NCBI GenBank assembly: GCA_002398405.1
Contig: DGYN01000037.1
Span: 9,569-73,568, forward strand
DNA from: Caulobacteraceae bacterium UBA5005
GTDB taxonomy: Bacteria; Pseudomonadota; Alphaproteobacteria; Caulobacterales; Caulobacteraceae
Direction: 5' to 3'
Length of the DNA: 64,000 nucleotides
Shown: positions 35,469-44,491 of the stretch, one piece after another
Layout of the letters: each line of letters opens with the position of its first letter
How positions within the stretch are numbered: the stretch's first letter is position 1
The notes under the pieces: model-generated
What the model was told of the DNA's origin: nothing
Databases searched by the model: none
What the model saw: the letters and a program-made list of their open reading frames with translations, nothing else
Program-made: the position numbers and the translations under genes

Positions 35469-36957
35469 AGACGTGACCCGCTTGAAGCCTCTGCTGACAG
35501 CGGGGGAGGCGGCGGAACTGAATGGCCTGCTCTCTGAGGACCAGGTGCTGTGGCGATCGCAGCCCGGACCGCAGAGCGCCGCCCTGTTTTCGCCGGCGGA
35601 GGTCACCGGCTACGGCGGAGCGGCGGGGGGCGGAAAGACCGACCTGTTGATTGGGGCGATGCTGACCGAGCACCGGCGCGGCATCATCTTTCGACGGGAG
35701 GGCACACAGCTTTCGGGCGTGGTCGACCGGATGGTGGAAATCCTGGGCGGGCGAAAGAACTACAATTCAAGCCAGCGTATCTGGCGTTTCGGCCTGGGCC
35801 GGCAGGTGGAGTTCGGATCGGTCCCAAACCTGGGCGACGAGGCCAAATATCAGGGCAGGCCGCACGACTTCATAGGCTTCGACGAGGCGTCCAACTTCCT
35901 GGAGGGGCAGGTGCGGTTCCTGCTGGGCTGGCTTAGGACCACGATCCGGGGTCAGCGCTGCCGGGCGATCCTGGCGTTCAACCCGCCGACCACGGCGGAG
36001 GGGCGGTGGGTGGTTCCGTTTTTCGCGCCCTGGCTGGACCCGGGGCACCCCAACCCCGCGGCGCCGGGCGAGCTTCGCTGGTTCGCGACGGTGGACGGCA
36101 AGGAGATCGAGGTGAGCGAGGAGCCGTTCGAGCACAAGGGCGAGAGCATTACGCCGCGGTCGCGGACGTTCATCGCAAGTCACGTGGACGATAATCCGTA
36201 CCTGATGGGCACCGGCTATCTGGCGACCTTGCAGGCCCTGCCCGAGCCGCTGCGCTCTCAGATGCTGAGGGGCGACTTCTCGGCCGGGATGGAGGACGAT
36301 CCCTGGCAGATCATTCCCTCGCGCTGGATCGAAGAGGCGTGCGCCCGATGGCGGCCGAGGACGGCCAAGGGGGTAATGGATTCCATGGGGGTCGATGTCG
36401 CCCGCGGCGGGCGGGATGAGATGATCATCGCGCGCCGGCACGGGACCTGGTTCGACGAGCTGATCGCCTATCCGGGGATAGACACGCCGGACGGCCCCTT
36501 CGTGGCGGCGCAGGTGATGGCGGCGCGGCGGGACCTGGCGCCCGTGCACATCGACATCGTCGGCTGGGGATCGAGCCCGTTCGACTTTCTGGTCAGCAAC
36601 CGCATCCAGACCGAGGGGATCAACGGCGCCGAGCGGTCGGTGGCGCGGACGGCGGACGACACCCTGTCTTTCGCCAACCGGCGGGCGGAGATGTGGTGGC
36701 GGATGCGCGAGGCCCTGGACCCGATGAACCCGCACCCGATCGCCCTGCCGCCTGACAACGGTTTGAAGGCGGACCTGGCGGCGCCGAGGTGGAAGCTGAC
36801 GGTGGCGGGGGTGCAGGTGGAAGGCAAGGACGAGATGAAGAAGCGGCTGGGGCGGTCGCCGGATCGGGGGGATGCGGTGTGTATGGCGTTGATGGGGACG
36901 GTGAAGAGCGGCTCAAGCACGATCCGCAGCCACCGGCCCGCCGGATATGTTCTGTGA
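35458..36957 (+). CDS. Phage terminase large subunit
   Basis: 499 residues from the ATG at 35458. ATPase: Walker A GYGGAAGGGKT at 51-61, Walker B and coupling in DFIGFDEASNFLEG. Nuclease: MGVDVARGGRDEMIIARR and late SPDRGDAVCMALMG, giving the RNase-H-type acidic cluster. This is the headful-packaging motor of tailed phages and of gene transfer agents. Length is normal and there is no frameshift, so it may be functional. Confidence 0.92.
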   Translation: MRAEDVTRLKPLLTAGEAAELNGLLSEDQVLWRSQPGPQSAALFSPAEVTGYGGAAGGGKTDLLIGAMLTEHRRGIIFRREGTQLSGVVDRMVEILGGRKNYNSSQRIWRFGLGRQVEFGSVPNLGDEAKYQGRPHDFIGFDEASNFLEGQVRFLLGWLRTTIRGQRCRAILAFNPPTTAEGRWVVPFFAPWLDPGHPNPAAPGELRWFATVDGKEIEVSEEPFEHKGESITPRSRTFIASHVDDNPYLMGTGYLATLQALPEPLRSQMLRGDFSAGMEDDPWQIIPSRWIEEACARWRPRTAKGVMDSMGVDVARGGRDEMIIARRHGTWFDELIAYPGIDTPDGPFVAAQVMAARRDLAPVHIDIVGWGSSPFDFLVSNRIQTEGINGAERSVARTADDTLSFANRRAEMWWRMREALDPMNPHPIALPPDNGLKADLAAPRWKLTVAGVQVEGKDEMKKRLGRSPDRGDAVCMALMGTVKSGSSTIRSHRPAGYVL

Positions 36958-36987
36958 GACTGTGATTGCCCGCAGTAGCATCGGAAA

Positions 36988-37587
36988 ATGGCAGCGGTTC
37001 AGGTCGATCCCAGGAAGGTTCACGCGTTCAAGGACGCCGACGCCTTCTACGCCTGGCTCGCCAAGCATCACGACAGCGAGGACGAGGTGTGGATCAAGAT
37101 CCACAAGAAGGGGTCGGGCCTTGAGACCATCACGCCGGCCGAGGCGGTCGAGGCCGTTCTGTGCTGGGGGTGGATCGATGGGGTGCGCAAGGGCCTGGAT
37201 GAGACGAGTTTCCTGCAGCGCTATTCGCCAAGGACCAGGCGCAGTGTCTGGAGCAAGATCAATGTCGAGACCGTCGCGCGGCTGATCGCCGAGGGGCGGA
37301 TGACTACCTTCGGGATGGCGGAGGTCGAGGCGGCCAAGGCGGACGGGCGCTGGGACCGGGCCTATGGCGGCAGCCGGGACCTGAAGATACCGCCGGCGCT
37401 GCAGAGGGCGATCGATGCGAGCCCTAAGGCGAAGGCCATGCTGGACACGCTGTCGGCGCAGAACCGGTTCGCCCTGGCGTTTCGGATGCACAATCTGAAG
37501 ACCGAGGCCGCGCGGGCCCGGAATATCGAGAAGTATGTCGCCATGCTGGAGCGCGGCGAGACGATCTATCCGCAGAAGAAGGGGTGA
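36988..37587 (+). CDS. YdeI/OmdA-family (OmpD-associated) protein
   Basis: 199 residues. The pattern VHAFKDADAFYAWLAKHHDSEDEVWIKIHKKGSG, LCWGWIDGVRKGLDETSFLQRYSPRTRRSVWSKINVE and SAQNRFALAFRMHNLKTEAARARNIEKYVAML is the YdeI/OmpD-associated family, named for protection against antimicrobial peptides. It lies 30 nt after terL in the phage cluster, where such a gene is not expected. It could be cargo with a protective role; that is inference. Confidence 0.75.
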   Translation: MAAVQVDPRKVHAFKDADAFYAWLAKHHDSEDEVWIKIHKKGSGLETITPAEAVEAVLCWGWIDGVRKGLDETSFLQRYSPRTRRSVWSKINVETVARLIAEGRMTTFGMAEVEAAKADGRWDRAYGGSRDLKIPPALQRAIDASPKAKAMLDTLSAQNRFALAFRMHNLKTEAARARNIEKYVAMLERGETIYPQKKG

Positions 37588-37816
37588 GGGGCGCGGGCGA
37601 GGCCCGCCCCATCGCCGAGGGGGCGCCCGCGGTGCAAACTTTGCTGGGACCGGGACCCAAGCCGTAGAACCGTTCCGCCGGGGATCGGGCCGCTTCCCAA
37701 TATCTTGGCGCTCGCCGCGGAAGTCTGACGCCGCCGCGCGGCGACACATCACATTTCAACGAAGCTGAACAACGGCGGCGACTTGCCTGCCGAGCCTTTG
37801 GCCAATGGAGGCTAGT

Positions 37817-39613
37817 ATGGGAAAAGGTTTGGTCGACCTCATGGGAGACATCTCCGAGGCGGCGAGATGGATACCCAAACCCGTAAGACACAACCTTCCC
37901 GGCGGCGTCGGAACGTTCTTCAGGGTCATCGATGACAGTCCATCTGTCCGCAAGAGGGATGCCTTGGCCGCGGCTGAAGCCGCCGACAGGCGGCCGGCCG
38001 GGAACGGAGGGGGCGCGCCGTCCCGCGTGGCCGGAGCCCCCGCGCGGCCTCCCGCCCAGGAGCCTGCGACGCCAGCACGGCCTGCGGCCCAAGGGCCGGC
38101 GCCTGCGCCCGCGAGCCATGGTCAACAGAAGCAGACGTTCGACTGGGCCATTGGGAAGGAGGATCTTGAGTATCTCAAGAATATCGTTGTGGCAGAGCCG
38201 GCCGGTGTGGCCAGTTCCGCAATCGACACCTTGGGTACGATCGGAAATCTCCGGACGGGGATTCTGGACCTGGGCAGGAAGGCGGGGTTCGAGGATCAGA
38301 TAAATAGATTTGTGCTCGCCACGGCAGGGACTCAAATTCCCTACCTTGGAGTCGCGATGAGGGCGCCCAGCAGCCAGGACCTAAAAAACCTCGCCAAGCC
38401 TGTTCCGGTGCTCAACGAATTCACCGAATTCGCCCCTAAGAGCCCCCTCGCGGCGGAGCGCTTCACCCAGGGCAAATTGAAGGCCGACGTAGCGACCGTC
38501 TTTATCCCGGGGGTAGGTCAGGAAGCAGCCGTGACAAAGGTGGCGGCCGGGGTTTTGCCCAAGGCGGTCAGCTACGTGGCCAAACAACTGCCGGAGGCGG
38601 CTGTTGGCGCGGCCACCGGCTATGCTCAGAACGTGGCCGAACAGCAGGCCGCCCGCAATCCGAACGTCAACGAGGGCGCTCTTGAGGCCTCCATCAAAGG
38701 CGCTGCGGAAAGCGTTATCGGGAAGATGAGCGCCGATGCATTGTTCCGGGGCGCGCGCGGCCAGAACCTTCCATCGCTTCCTAGAAAGCCGGCCGAACCC
38801 CCGCCCCCAGCCGCTGCGCCGGCCGCAGTTCCGCCCGCCCCAAGGGCGCCGCAACCCGGACCGTACGATCACGATGCCTTGAAGAGATACCACGAGAGCC
38901 TGGAGAGTATTGCGAGAGCCGAAGCCGCCGGCCGGAGAGACTTTGTGGAGATGGGGGAAACCGCGCGCGACGGTGCAGTTGCAGACCTCTCCAGCTCCGA
39001 GTGGGGTCAACTGCAGCTGGAGCTTGCCCGCCGGCCTAAGACGATTGCTCCTCCGACGCCGGAACCTGTTCAAGTCGCGCCGGTGATCAGCCCGCCCGCC
39101 GCGCCCGCCCCGCCGCCTCTTACGCGGCAGCAGCGGTATTGGCAGGAGGACGCTCCCCGGGCGGTCGTGGGAGAGGTCATTGGCCAAGGGGTCGAGGCGA
39201 TAGCAGACCTTTATCAAGCGCCGTCGTCAGGGCATGCCGCTCTTCCGGCGGCGGCGCAGACCCCGCTGCCGCCTCAAGCTCCGCCTCGACTCCAGGCTGA
39301 GAGTTTGCCACCGCCGCCAGCGGAACGCGTTAGGCAGGTTTCACCGTTTGCACCGCCACGCCTGTTTCCCATTGGACCGGCGGAGCCGCGACCCCGACCC
39401 CAGATCGATGAGGTCGCCGAGCCCGCGCCGCCCCCGCTTCTCGTCATGGAGGCGCCTACGAGCGCATATGGTCCCGAGGTGATGCAGCAGCCGGAGGAAA
39501 CCCACCAACTCCACGACGAGATCTATGGCTATACAGGCGCGCCCTACTTTTTGCCCCAAGAGCCTCTTGGGAATGATCGGCTGAAACCGCGGGGCTTGCT
39601 GTATCGTCCGTAG
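37817..39613 (+). CDS. Large cargo-like phage protein (598 residues), function unknown
   Basis: Start at the second ATG (MGKGLVDLMGDI), with GGAGG 5 nt upstream inside the first codons. Residues 1-60 form a small helical region, 60-110 are proline/alanine-rich linker, 110-310 hold a glycine/alanine-rich hydrophobic region (VTKVAAGVLPKAVSYV, AAVGAATGYAQNVAEQQAA), as in the pretoxin or membrane-insertion parts of ejection proteins and toxins, and 310-598 are proline-rich with two short helices. No enzyme motif. It converges with the lipoprotein gene at 39640 (26-nt gap). Possibly an ejected or virion-borne effector. Confidence 0.65.
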   Translation: MGKGLVDLMGDISEAARWIPKPVRHNLPGGVGTFFRVIDDSPSVRKRDALAAAEAADRRPAGNGGGAPSRVAGAPARPPAQEPATPARPAAQGPAPAPASHGQQKQTFDWAIGKEDLEYLKNIVVAEPAGVASSAIDTLGTIGNLRTGILDLGRKAGFEDQINRFVLATAGTQIPYLGVAMRAPSSQDLKNLAKPVPVLNEFTEFAPKSPLAAERFTQGKLKADVATVFIPGVGQEAAVTKVAAGVLPKAVSYVAKQLPEAAVGAATGYAQNVAEQQAARNPNVNEGALEASIKGAAESVIGKMSADALFRGARGQNLPSLPRKPAEPPPPAAAPAAVPPAPRAPQPGPYDHDALKRYHESLESIARAEAAGRRDFVEMGETARDGAVADLSSSEWGQLQLELARRPKTIAPPTPEPVQVAPVISPPAAPAPPPLTRQQRYWQEDAPRAVVGEVIGQGVEAIADLYQAPSSGHAALPAAAQTPLPPQAPPRLQAESLPPPPAERVRQVSPFAPPRLFPIGPAEPRPRPQIDEVAEPAPPPLLVMEAPTSAYGPEVMQQPEETHQLHDEIYGYTGAPYFLPQEPLGNDRLKPRGLLYRP

Positions 39614-39639
39614 CGCCGCTGCATTCCCAGCAGAGAGGA

Positions 39640-40407
39640 CTAACGGGCGTCGGAATTTGGTTTGCTCTCGACTTGGCCTGATCCGGTTAGGGCGGCGATA
39701 TGAGCTTCGGCATACCAAGCGGCAGCCAAATCCGGTGGCAACTGACTTAGCCCTTCGAAAACCAAGAGGCTTACGAGGCAAGCTTTAGGCTCCGCATCCG
39801 AAGGTGTTAATCCATGCTTCCGGCCAAGCTTCCCCAGGGAGTCTTCTACCTGCTTTTTCTGCATGGGAGAGACCTTGGGGCGGATCTGAGGGGTGTGGCG
39901 GCCCGCCGCGATCGCTCGAAAGACCGATCGCTGCTGCTTGTGCCAGGCATCGACGGCTTGTGGGGATAGGGGCCGGTCTCCTAGCCATCCTGTGTCGATG
40001 AAGGTCTTGCAGGCCTCAACGTCTTCCTTCTCAAGAAGTCTCAATATGGTCACGTTGGCGTCGATGAGCCGACCCATATCCTCAGTCGGAGCATTGAGCA
40101 GCCAAGATGGATTTTTGCGAAGTTCCGCATTCACCAGTCCGGCCACGGCCTGGGCGCCCGTATCCCAGTTGCCTGTTTTGACCCGCTCGCGCGCGATGCC
40201 CGTCAACAACAGTTCCCAGGCTTCAGGAAGTGCTTCCTTGAATGTCTTCAGGGTTACCGCGTGCTCTCCACCTTTTTGCCTAATCTCCTCCTCGACGATC
40301 ACCTTGTATTTCGAGATCTGATCGGCTTCCGAGGGGGGCGAACAGGCCGCCGCCGATGCCGCGAGGCAGGCGCTGACGGCAAGGCGAAGACAATACCGAG
40401 CGGACAT
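39640..40407 (-). CDS. Antisense-oriented lipoprotein, family member 1
   Basis: 255 residues. GGAGGTTGA precedes the ATG. Lipobox near AAAC (residue about 22). Helical mature domain with an F-P/L-P-x-x-W type motif (FKEALPEAWELLL) and the family core APTEDMGRLIDANVTI followed by LRLLEKEDVEAC. It shares this core with five other minus-strand genes in the cluster. Faces the 598-residue plus-strand gene tail to tail. Likely periplasmic; immunity or superinfection exclusion is a guess from context. Promoter at 40454-40476. Confidence 0.7.
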   Translation of the reverse strand: MSARYCLRLAVSACLAASAAACSPPSEADQISKYKVIVEEEIRQKGGEHAVTLKTFKEALPEAWELLLTGIARERVKTGNWDTGAQAVAGLVNAELRKNPSWLLNAPTEDMGRLIDANVTILRLLEKEDVEACKTFIDTGWLGDRPLSPQAVDAWHKQQRSVFRAIAAGRHTPQIRPKVSPMQKKQVEDSLGKLGRKHGLTPSDAEPKACLVSLLVFEGLSQLPPDLAAAWYAEAHIAALTGSGQVESKPNSDAR

Positions 40408-40453
40408 TCAACCTCCGGACTGATACCGAAACCCAATCGTACGTTCTTTATAC

Positions 40454-40476
40454 GTTCTAGCGCGGCCGAGCGTCAA
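40454..40476 (-). promoter_or_regulatory. Promoter of the antisense lipoprotein gene
   Basis: On the reverse strand TTGACG starts at 40476 and GCTAGAAC ends at 40454, a good match to the Caulobacter housekeeping pattern TTGAC ... GCTAnAAC. The start codon is about 46 nt downstream. It lies in the gap before the portal gene and is independent of the phage modules. Confidence 0.55.
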
Positions 40477-40539
40477 TCAGACCAAGGCGCAGCGCTCCGC
40501 AAGGCTCTTCGGCGAACGGAGAGCGATGGAAATCAACAG

Positions 40540-42324
40540 ATGACCGATACGACCGAAACCGCCGGCGCCCCCGCGCCGGATCACACCGACCTGCTTGAAA
40601 AGCTCTCCGGCTGGGCGCGCGATGATGATGCGCACTGGATGGAGTGGCGGCGCAAGGCGCGGCAGTCCTATGCCTTTGTGGCCTCCGACCAGTGGAGCCG
40701 GGAGGAGCGGGCCAGGGCCGAGGAGGCCTCGCGGCTGCCGACGACGATCAACCGGATCGGGCCGATGGTGAACGCCGTGGCCGGGGCCGAGATCATCGAC
40801 CGACAGCAAGTGCAGTATGTGCCGCGCTCGATCGAGGACAGCGGGGTCAATGAGCTGCTCACCAAGGGGGCTGAGTGGATCCGCGACCTGACCAATGCCG
40901 ACCGGGAGGAGAGCGACGCCTTTCGGGACGCGCTGATCTGCGGCCTGGGATTCACCGAGACGGTGATGAACTATGACGACGAGCCGCAGGGGAAGGTGGT
41001 GATCGCCCGGATCGACCCCTTCGAGATCACGCCGGACTCGACGGCAAGGAAGCCCAACCTGACGGACGCCCGGCGGGTGCGGCGGCGGCGGACGATCGGC
41101 AAGGCGGAGTTCGAGCAGAGCTGGCCGGACGCCAGTCCCGCCGAGGAGATCGGGGCGCTGGCGCGGAATAGGCGGACGCGGTCGGGTCGGGTGGCGCGGG
41201 GCGATCTCTATGTCGACGACCGGGCGGGTGAGGACGAGGTCGTGCTGACCGAATGGCAGTGGTTCGAGCACGAGGTGGTGCACGTGTGCGAGCATCCGGA
41301 GACGGGGGAGCTGTCCGAGCTGACGCCCGAGGAACATGCGGCGATCGACCGGGAGGCCGCGGCGGCGGGGGGCGAACTGCGGTCGGTGAAGCAGAGGCGC
41401 AAGCGATACTGGCGGGCGGTGGTCTGCGGCGATCAGGTGCTGGAGCACCACGCGCTGCCCGATGGGGAGTTCACCATCAAGGCGATCACCGGCGAGCGGA
41501 ACCAGAACGACGGGATCTGGCACGGGGTCGTGGAGAGCATGAAGGACCCGCAACGGTTCGCCAATCTCTTCTTCTCAATGCTGCATCACATCATCAGGAC
41601 CAACGCCAAGGGCGGCATACTGGCCGAGATGGACGCCTTCGCCGACGCCCAGCGGGCGGAGGAGAGCTGGGCCAAGGCCGACGCCATCACCTGGATGAAC
41701 AAGGGAGCGCTGGCCCAGGGCAAGATCCAGAACAAGCCGGCCCCGCAGGTTCCGCCGCAGCTGTCGCAGATGATGCAGTTTTCGCTGGCGGGAATCCGGG
41801 ACGCGAGCGGGATCAATGAGGAGCTGCTGGGCCTGGTGTCGCGGCAGCAGGCAGGCGTGCTGGAGCACCAGAGGAAGCAGGCGGCCTACGCCATCCTGGC
41901 CAACTATTACGACAGCCTGCGGGCCTACCGGAAGGAGCAGGGGGGGCTGCTGCTCAAGTACATGCAGAAGTACCTGCCGGACGGCTATCTGGTGCGGATC
42001 GCCGGCGACGACGGGGTGGCGCGCTATGCGCCCCTGGCCAAGCAGCCGGAGACGATGAAGTTCGACGTGATCGTCGACAGCGCGCCGTCGGGTCCGAACA
42101 TGAAGGAGAAGACCTGGGCCCTGATGGGCCAGATGCAGGGCGTCCTGGCGCAGGCGGGGCCGGAGGTGTGGGCGGAGTTGATCGACTATTCGCCGTTCCC
42201 CGACCGGGTGAACCGGCGGCTGAAGGAGGTCTTCCTGGAGCGGGCGATGACGGCGAAGATGGGAGCTGCGGGTCCGGCGGGCGGGATGCCTGGCGGCCCG
42301 GGTGGGTTGGGAGGCCTTGCCTAA
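40540..42324 (+). CDS. Phage portal protein (P22-like)
   Basis: 594 residues from MTDTTETAGAPAPDHTDLL. The pattern WRRKARQSYAFVASDQWSREE, TINRIGPMVNAVAGAEI, GLGFTETVMNYDDEPQG and IRDASGINEELLGLVSRQQAG is the P22-type portal family. It forms the dodecameric DNA gate at one capsid vertex, contacting TerL and adaptors. The C-terminal 70 residues are the part repeated as scars at 43262 and 46305. The stop overlaps the antisense gene downstream by 4 nt. Confidence 0.87.
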   Translation: MTDTTETAGAPAPDHTDLLEKLSGWARDDDAHWMEWRRKARQSYAFVASDQWSREERARAEEASRLPTTINRIGPMVNAVAGAEIIDRQQVQYVPRSIEDSGVNELLTKGAEWIRDLTNADREESDAFRDALICGLGFTETVMNYDDEPQGKVVIARIDPFEITPDSTARKPNLTDARRVRRRRTIGKAEFEQSWPDASPAEEIGALARNRRTRSGRVARGDLYVDDRAGEDEVVLTEWQWFEHEVVHVCEHPETGELSELTPEEHAAIDREAAAAGGELRSVKQRRKRYWRAVVCGDQVLEHHALPDGEFTIKAITGERNQNDGIWHGVVESMKDPQRFANLFFSMLHHIIRTNAKGGILAEMDAFADAQRAEESWAKADAITWMNKGALAQGKIQNKPAPQVPPQLSQMMQFSLAGIRDASGINEELLGLVSRQQAGVLEHQRKQAAYAILANYYDSLRAYRKEQGGLLLKYMQKYLPDGYLVRIAGDDGVARYAPLAKQPETMKFDVIVDSAPSGPNMKEKTWALMGQMQGVLAQAGPEVWAELIDYSPFPDRVNRRLKEVFLERAMTAKMGAAGPAGGMPGGPGGLGGLA

Positions 42325-43031
42325 GGCAGGCCGGATATTCCGTTCGCCACCAGGAGGCGAGCCGCCGCGTCCGGCTCGAGCCCGGATAGGGCGGTGAACC
42401 AGATCAGCAGATTTTTGCAGTTCTGTTCTTCGGTCACCCGGGCCTCACCCCGAGTTTTGACCAGTTCCTGCAGTAGGAAGCGGTCCTCGGGGTTGGCGGC
42501 TTGAAGCAGGAGGGCGTCGTAGTCGGCTTGGGTCGGGAGCGGCCGGCCCGTAGGGTGCGCCATGCCCAAGCGGGCCGCCTTGAGGGACCGCACAAACCAA
42601 TCGCCTTCGAACGCCATACCGGCATCGCCCCGGGTTCCAAGATGGTCGCAGTTGAAGAGAGGCCGGGGTCCGGCCGCCTTCAGCCAATCTCTGCGGGCCT
42701 TGATATAGTCGAAGAGGGCGTCGTCCGGCGCCATCCGCAGATGCCGCGCGTAGCGGTCAAAGACATGGCCGGAGTGATACTCCAAGCTATTGTCGACGGA
42801 GCCATAAGGCGAGTACTCCGCCTTCTCGTACGTTTTCACAAAGTACTCGTAATCATCCGGAAATTCGGACTGGAGCAGGGCGCGCATGGCCTGCAACTGC
42901 GCCTGTCGCGCCGTCTCGGCCGGCTGCCGATCGGCCGAGAGCCAAAATGCGCCCCCGACGGCCGCCACAGCAATAGCGACCGCAACCAAAATCCATCCGC
43001 GCCGTGAACGCACCCGTCCCCGATCAGCCAC
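42321..43031 (-). CDS. Antisense-oriented membrane-anchored protein, family member 2 (type A)
   Basis: 236 residues from a GTG at 43031 with GGAGG 8 nt upstream. N-terminal membrane anchor (GWILVAVAIAVAAVGGAFWL) instead of a lipobox. Core APDDALFDYIKARRDWL plus FNCDHLG, FEGDWFVRSLKAARLG and a C-terminal GISGLP, all shared with 46439-47176. Upstream motif LLQSEFPDDYEYF. It starts immediately after a TTGAC box (43081-43085 on the other strand). Position: directly downstream of the intact portal. Confidence 0.7.
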   Translation of the reverse strand: MADRGRVRSRRGWILVAVAIAVAAVGGAFWLSADRQPAETARQAQLQAMRALLQSEFPDDYEYFVKTYEKAEYSPYGSVDNSLEYHSGHVFDRYARHLRMAPDDALFDYIKARRDWLKAAGPRPLFNCDHLGTRGDAGMAFEGDWFVRSLKAARLGMAHPTGRPLPTQADYDALLLQAANPEDRFLLQELVKTRGEARVTEEQNCKNLLIWFTALSGLEPDAAARLLVANGISGLP

Positions 43032-43089
43032 AACCGTCGCCTCCGAAGTTCATCTATCGTTCCTCCTTGCTCCCCGAAAGGTCAATCGC

Positions 43090-43218
43090 ATGAGCGCGGC
43101 ATCCTCCAATCCCGCCTTCCAGAATTACCAAACCTGTCGGGATCGGCGCTGCGCGACGCCTGGCGGCGGCACAAGGCGGCGATGTCGTAGTCTCGAAGCC
43201 AAGGAACCCGGCAGATAG
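43090..43218 (+). pseudogene. Start of a lost cargo gene fused to a scaffold 3' fragment
   Basis: ATG at 43090 sits in the same place relative to the antisense promoter as the cargo start at 47259 (GTCAATCGCATG versus GTCAATGCCATG). Fourteen codons later the sequence switches to the scaffold 3' end (43131), out of frame, and stops at 43218. This looks like a deletion scar of a plus-strand cargo gene. Confidence 0.4.
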
Positions 43219-43408
43219 AGGATCGCGCTCTGAACGCCCATCGTCCCGCCTGGCCCGATTCTGAAGGAAAAGACCTGGGCCCTGGTGGGACAGATGCACG
43301 GTGTTCTGACGCAGGCGGGGCCGGAGGTGTGGGCGGAGTTGATCGACTATTCGCCGTTCCCCGACCGGGTGAACCGGCGGCTAAAGGAGGTTTTCCTGCA
43401 GAGGGCGG
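43131..43408. repeat. Scar: scaffold 3' end, spacer, portal 3' fragment (278 bp)
   Basis: Nearly identical to 46173-46450. The first 60 nt equal the scaffold gene 3' end (the NLSGSALRDAWRRHKAAMS coding sequence), then a 40-nt spacer, then from 43262 a copy of the portal gene from its position 42101 to about 42245. This junction marks the boundary of a tandem-duplicated unit. Confidence 0.85.
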
Positions 43409-43507
43409 CGGCAATGCAGAGCGCTCCGCCCGTAGGACAGAGCCTTTAGGCTGGATCCCGGCCGACTCTGACGCGCGAACCCAACAAACCCATTCACGGA
43501 GGCAGGA

Positions 43508-44491
43508 ATGCAACACGCTCCTCGGGGCGGTCCCCCGTACGACCAGTACGAAGCCGATGAAATCGGTGAGCTCATGGCCACCATTCGTGCAGCGGAGCTC
43601 CGTGACGCCCAGGCGCGGCGGGCGGCCGAAGCGCGGCAGCCCGATCGGTATGAGGCCGACGAACTGGCTTATCTTCAGGCGGCTGTCGAGGCCTTGGAGC
43701 GTCAGCAGAGGGAGAGCCCGGAAGGGCGCGCTCAAACCTACGTGGACGGCAGTCTGAAATGGGTTCCGCCGCATTTCATGATTTTCAATCGGGAGATCGT
43801 CCCTGCCCGCGCCAACGAACGGCTCGACGCCGCCATCATGGGGGCTCAGGGCGAGCGGGACGGACGGGGCATTCTTCAAAAAGACCTGGTCGCAAAAGCG
43901 CATCTCAAGGAATACGACGACACGATCGGGACATTCGAAGCCAAGCATCCCATTCAGGCCACTCTTAGCACGGCCGCAGGCGACTTCGCGCGCTCTGCAA
44001 CCGCCTCCCGCCTTGGCGTTCACCCGATGCTGGCTTCTGGCATCTATGGAGCGATTGATGGCGCTGCAGAGGCGCCGCCCGGGCAGCGCTTTGACAAAGG
44101 CATGCAGGGCGCAATCGGAGCGATAGCGCTAGACGCCATCGGCAAAGGGGCGGCCGATACGCTTGGGCTGAAAGGCATGCCCGCTGACGCTGTGGGAAGT
44201 CTAGTCTCCTCAATGGCGAGAGGCGAGCTCGGCGAGCAGGAAAGACCCCCGGTTTACCTTGACGGGGCGGGCCCGCGAACAGCGCCGAACGCCGGCCGGG
44301 CGCCCGCGCCGCAACGCCAGCCTACGAAGTCTCCCGGCCAGCGGCAGGGTGAGCTGATCCAGTCGATGGCGCAGAGCCATCTGAACACCCCGCCTTTGGC
44401 GCGAATGGCCATTGACGGGTTTGTGTCACCCGTTCTGAGGCCGCTGGCCAACGCCGTTGCCGATAGCTTCCGCCGGCGGCCGAAACGCTGA
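43508..44491 (+). CDS. Cargo-like phage protein (327 residues), function unknown
   Basis: GGAGG precedes the ATG. N-terminus is polar with acidic and alanine-rich helices (YEADEIGELMATIRAAELRDAQARRA), a middle part, then a glycine/alanine-rich region (MLASGIYGAIDGAAEAPPG, GMQGAIGAIALDAIGKGAADTL) similar in style to the hydrophobic region of the 598-residue protein. C-terminus basic (DSFRRRPKR). No catalytic motif. It ends at 44491 and the antisense lipoprotein gene ends at 44492, so the two stop codons touch. Possibly a delivered protein paired with that lipoprotein. Confidence 0.62.
   Translation: MQHAPRGGPPYDQYEADEIGELMATIRAAELRDAQARRAAEARQPDRYEADELAYLQAAVEALERQQRESPEGRAQTYVDGSLKWVPPHFMIFNREIVPARANERLDAAIMGAQGERDGRGILQKDLVAKAHLKEYDDTIGTFEAKHPIQATLSTAAGDFARSATASRLGVHPMLASGIYGAIDGAAEAPPGQRFDKGMQGAIGAIALDAIGKGAADTLGLKGMPADAVGSLVSSMARGELGEQERPPVYLDGAGPRTAPNAGRAPAPQRQPTKSPGQRQGELIQSMAQSHLNTPPLARMAIDGFVSPVLRPLANAVADSFRRRPKR

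Noticed and set aside
35767..36735. 322-residue antisense frame in terL
   Set aside because: Histidine/arginine-rich shadow of a well-conserved terminase gene; unlike the real antisense genes it has no signal or anchor segment and no promoter box.
42886..43218. 110-residue plus-strand frame opposite the type-A antisense gene
   Set aside because: Its first part is shadow of the antisense gene; only the last 43 codons, from 43090, look like a cargo stub, so it is recorded as that.
43082..44023. 313-residue minus-strand open frame across the scar and the 327-residue gene
   Set aside because: It spans repeat boundaries and its composition is that of a shadow frame; the plus-strand gene has GGAGG and a compact stop-to-stop join with its neighbour.
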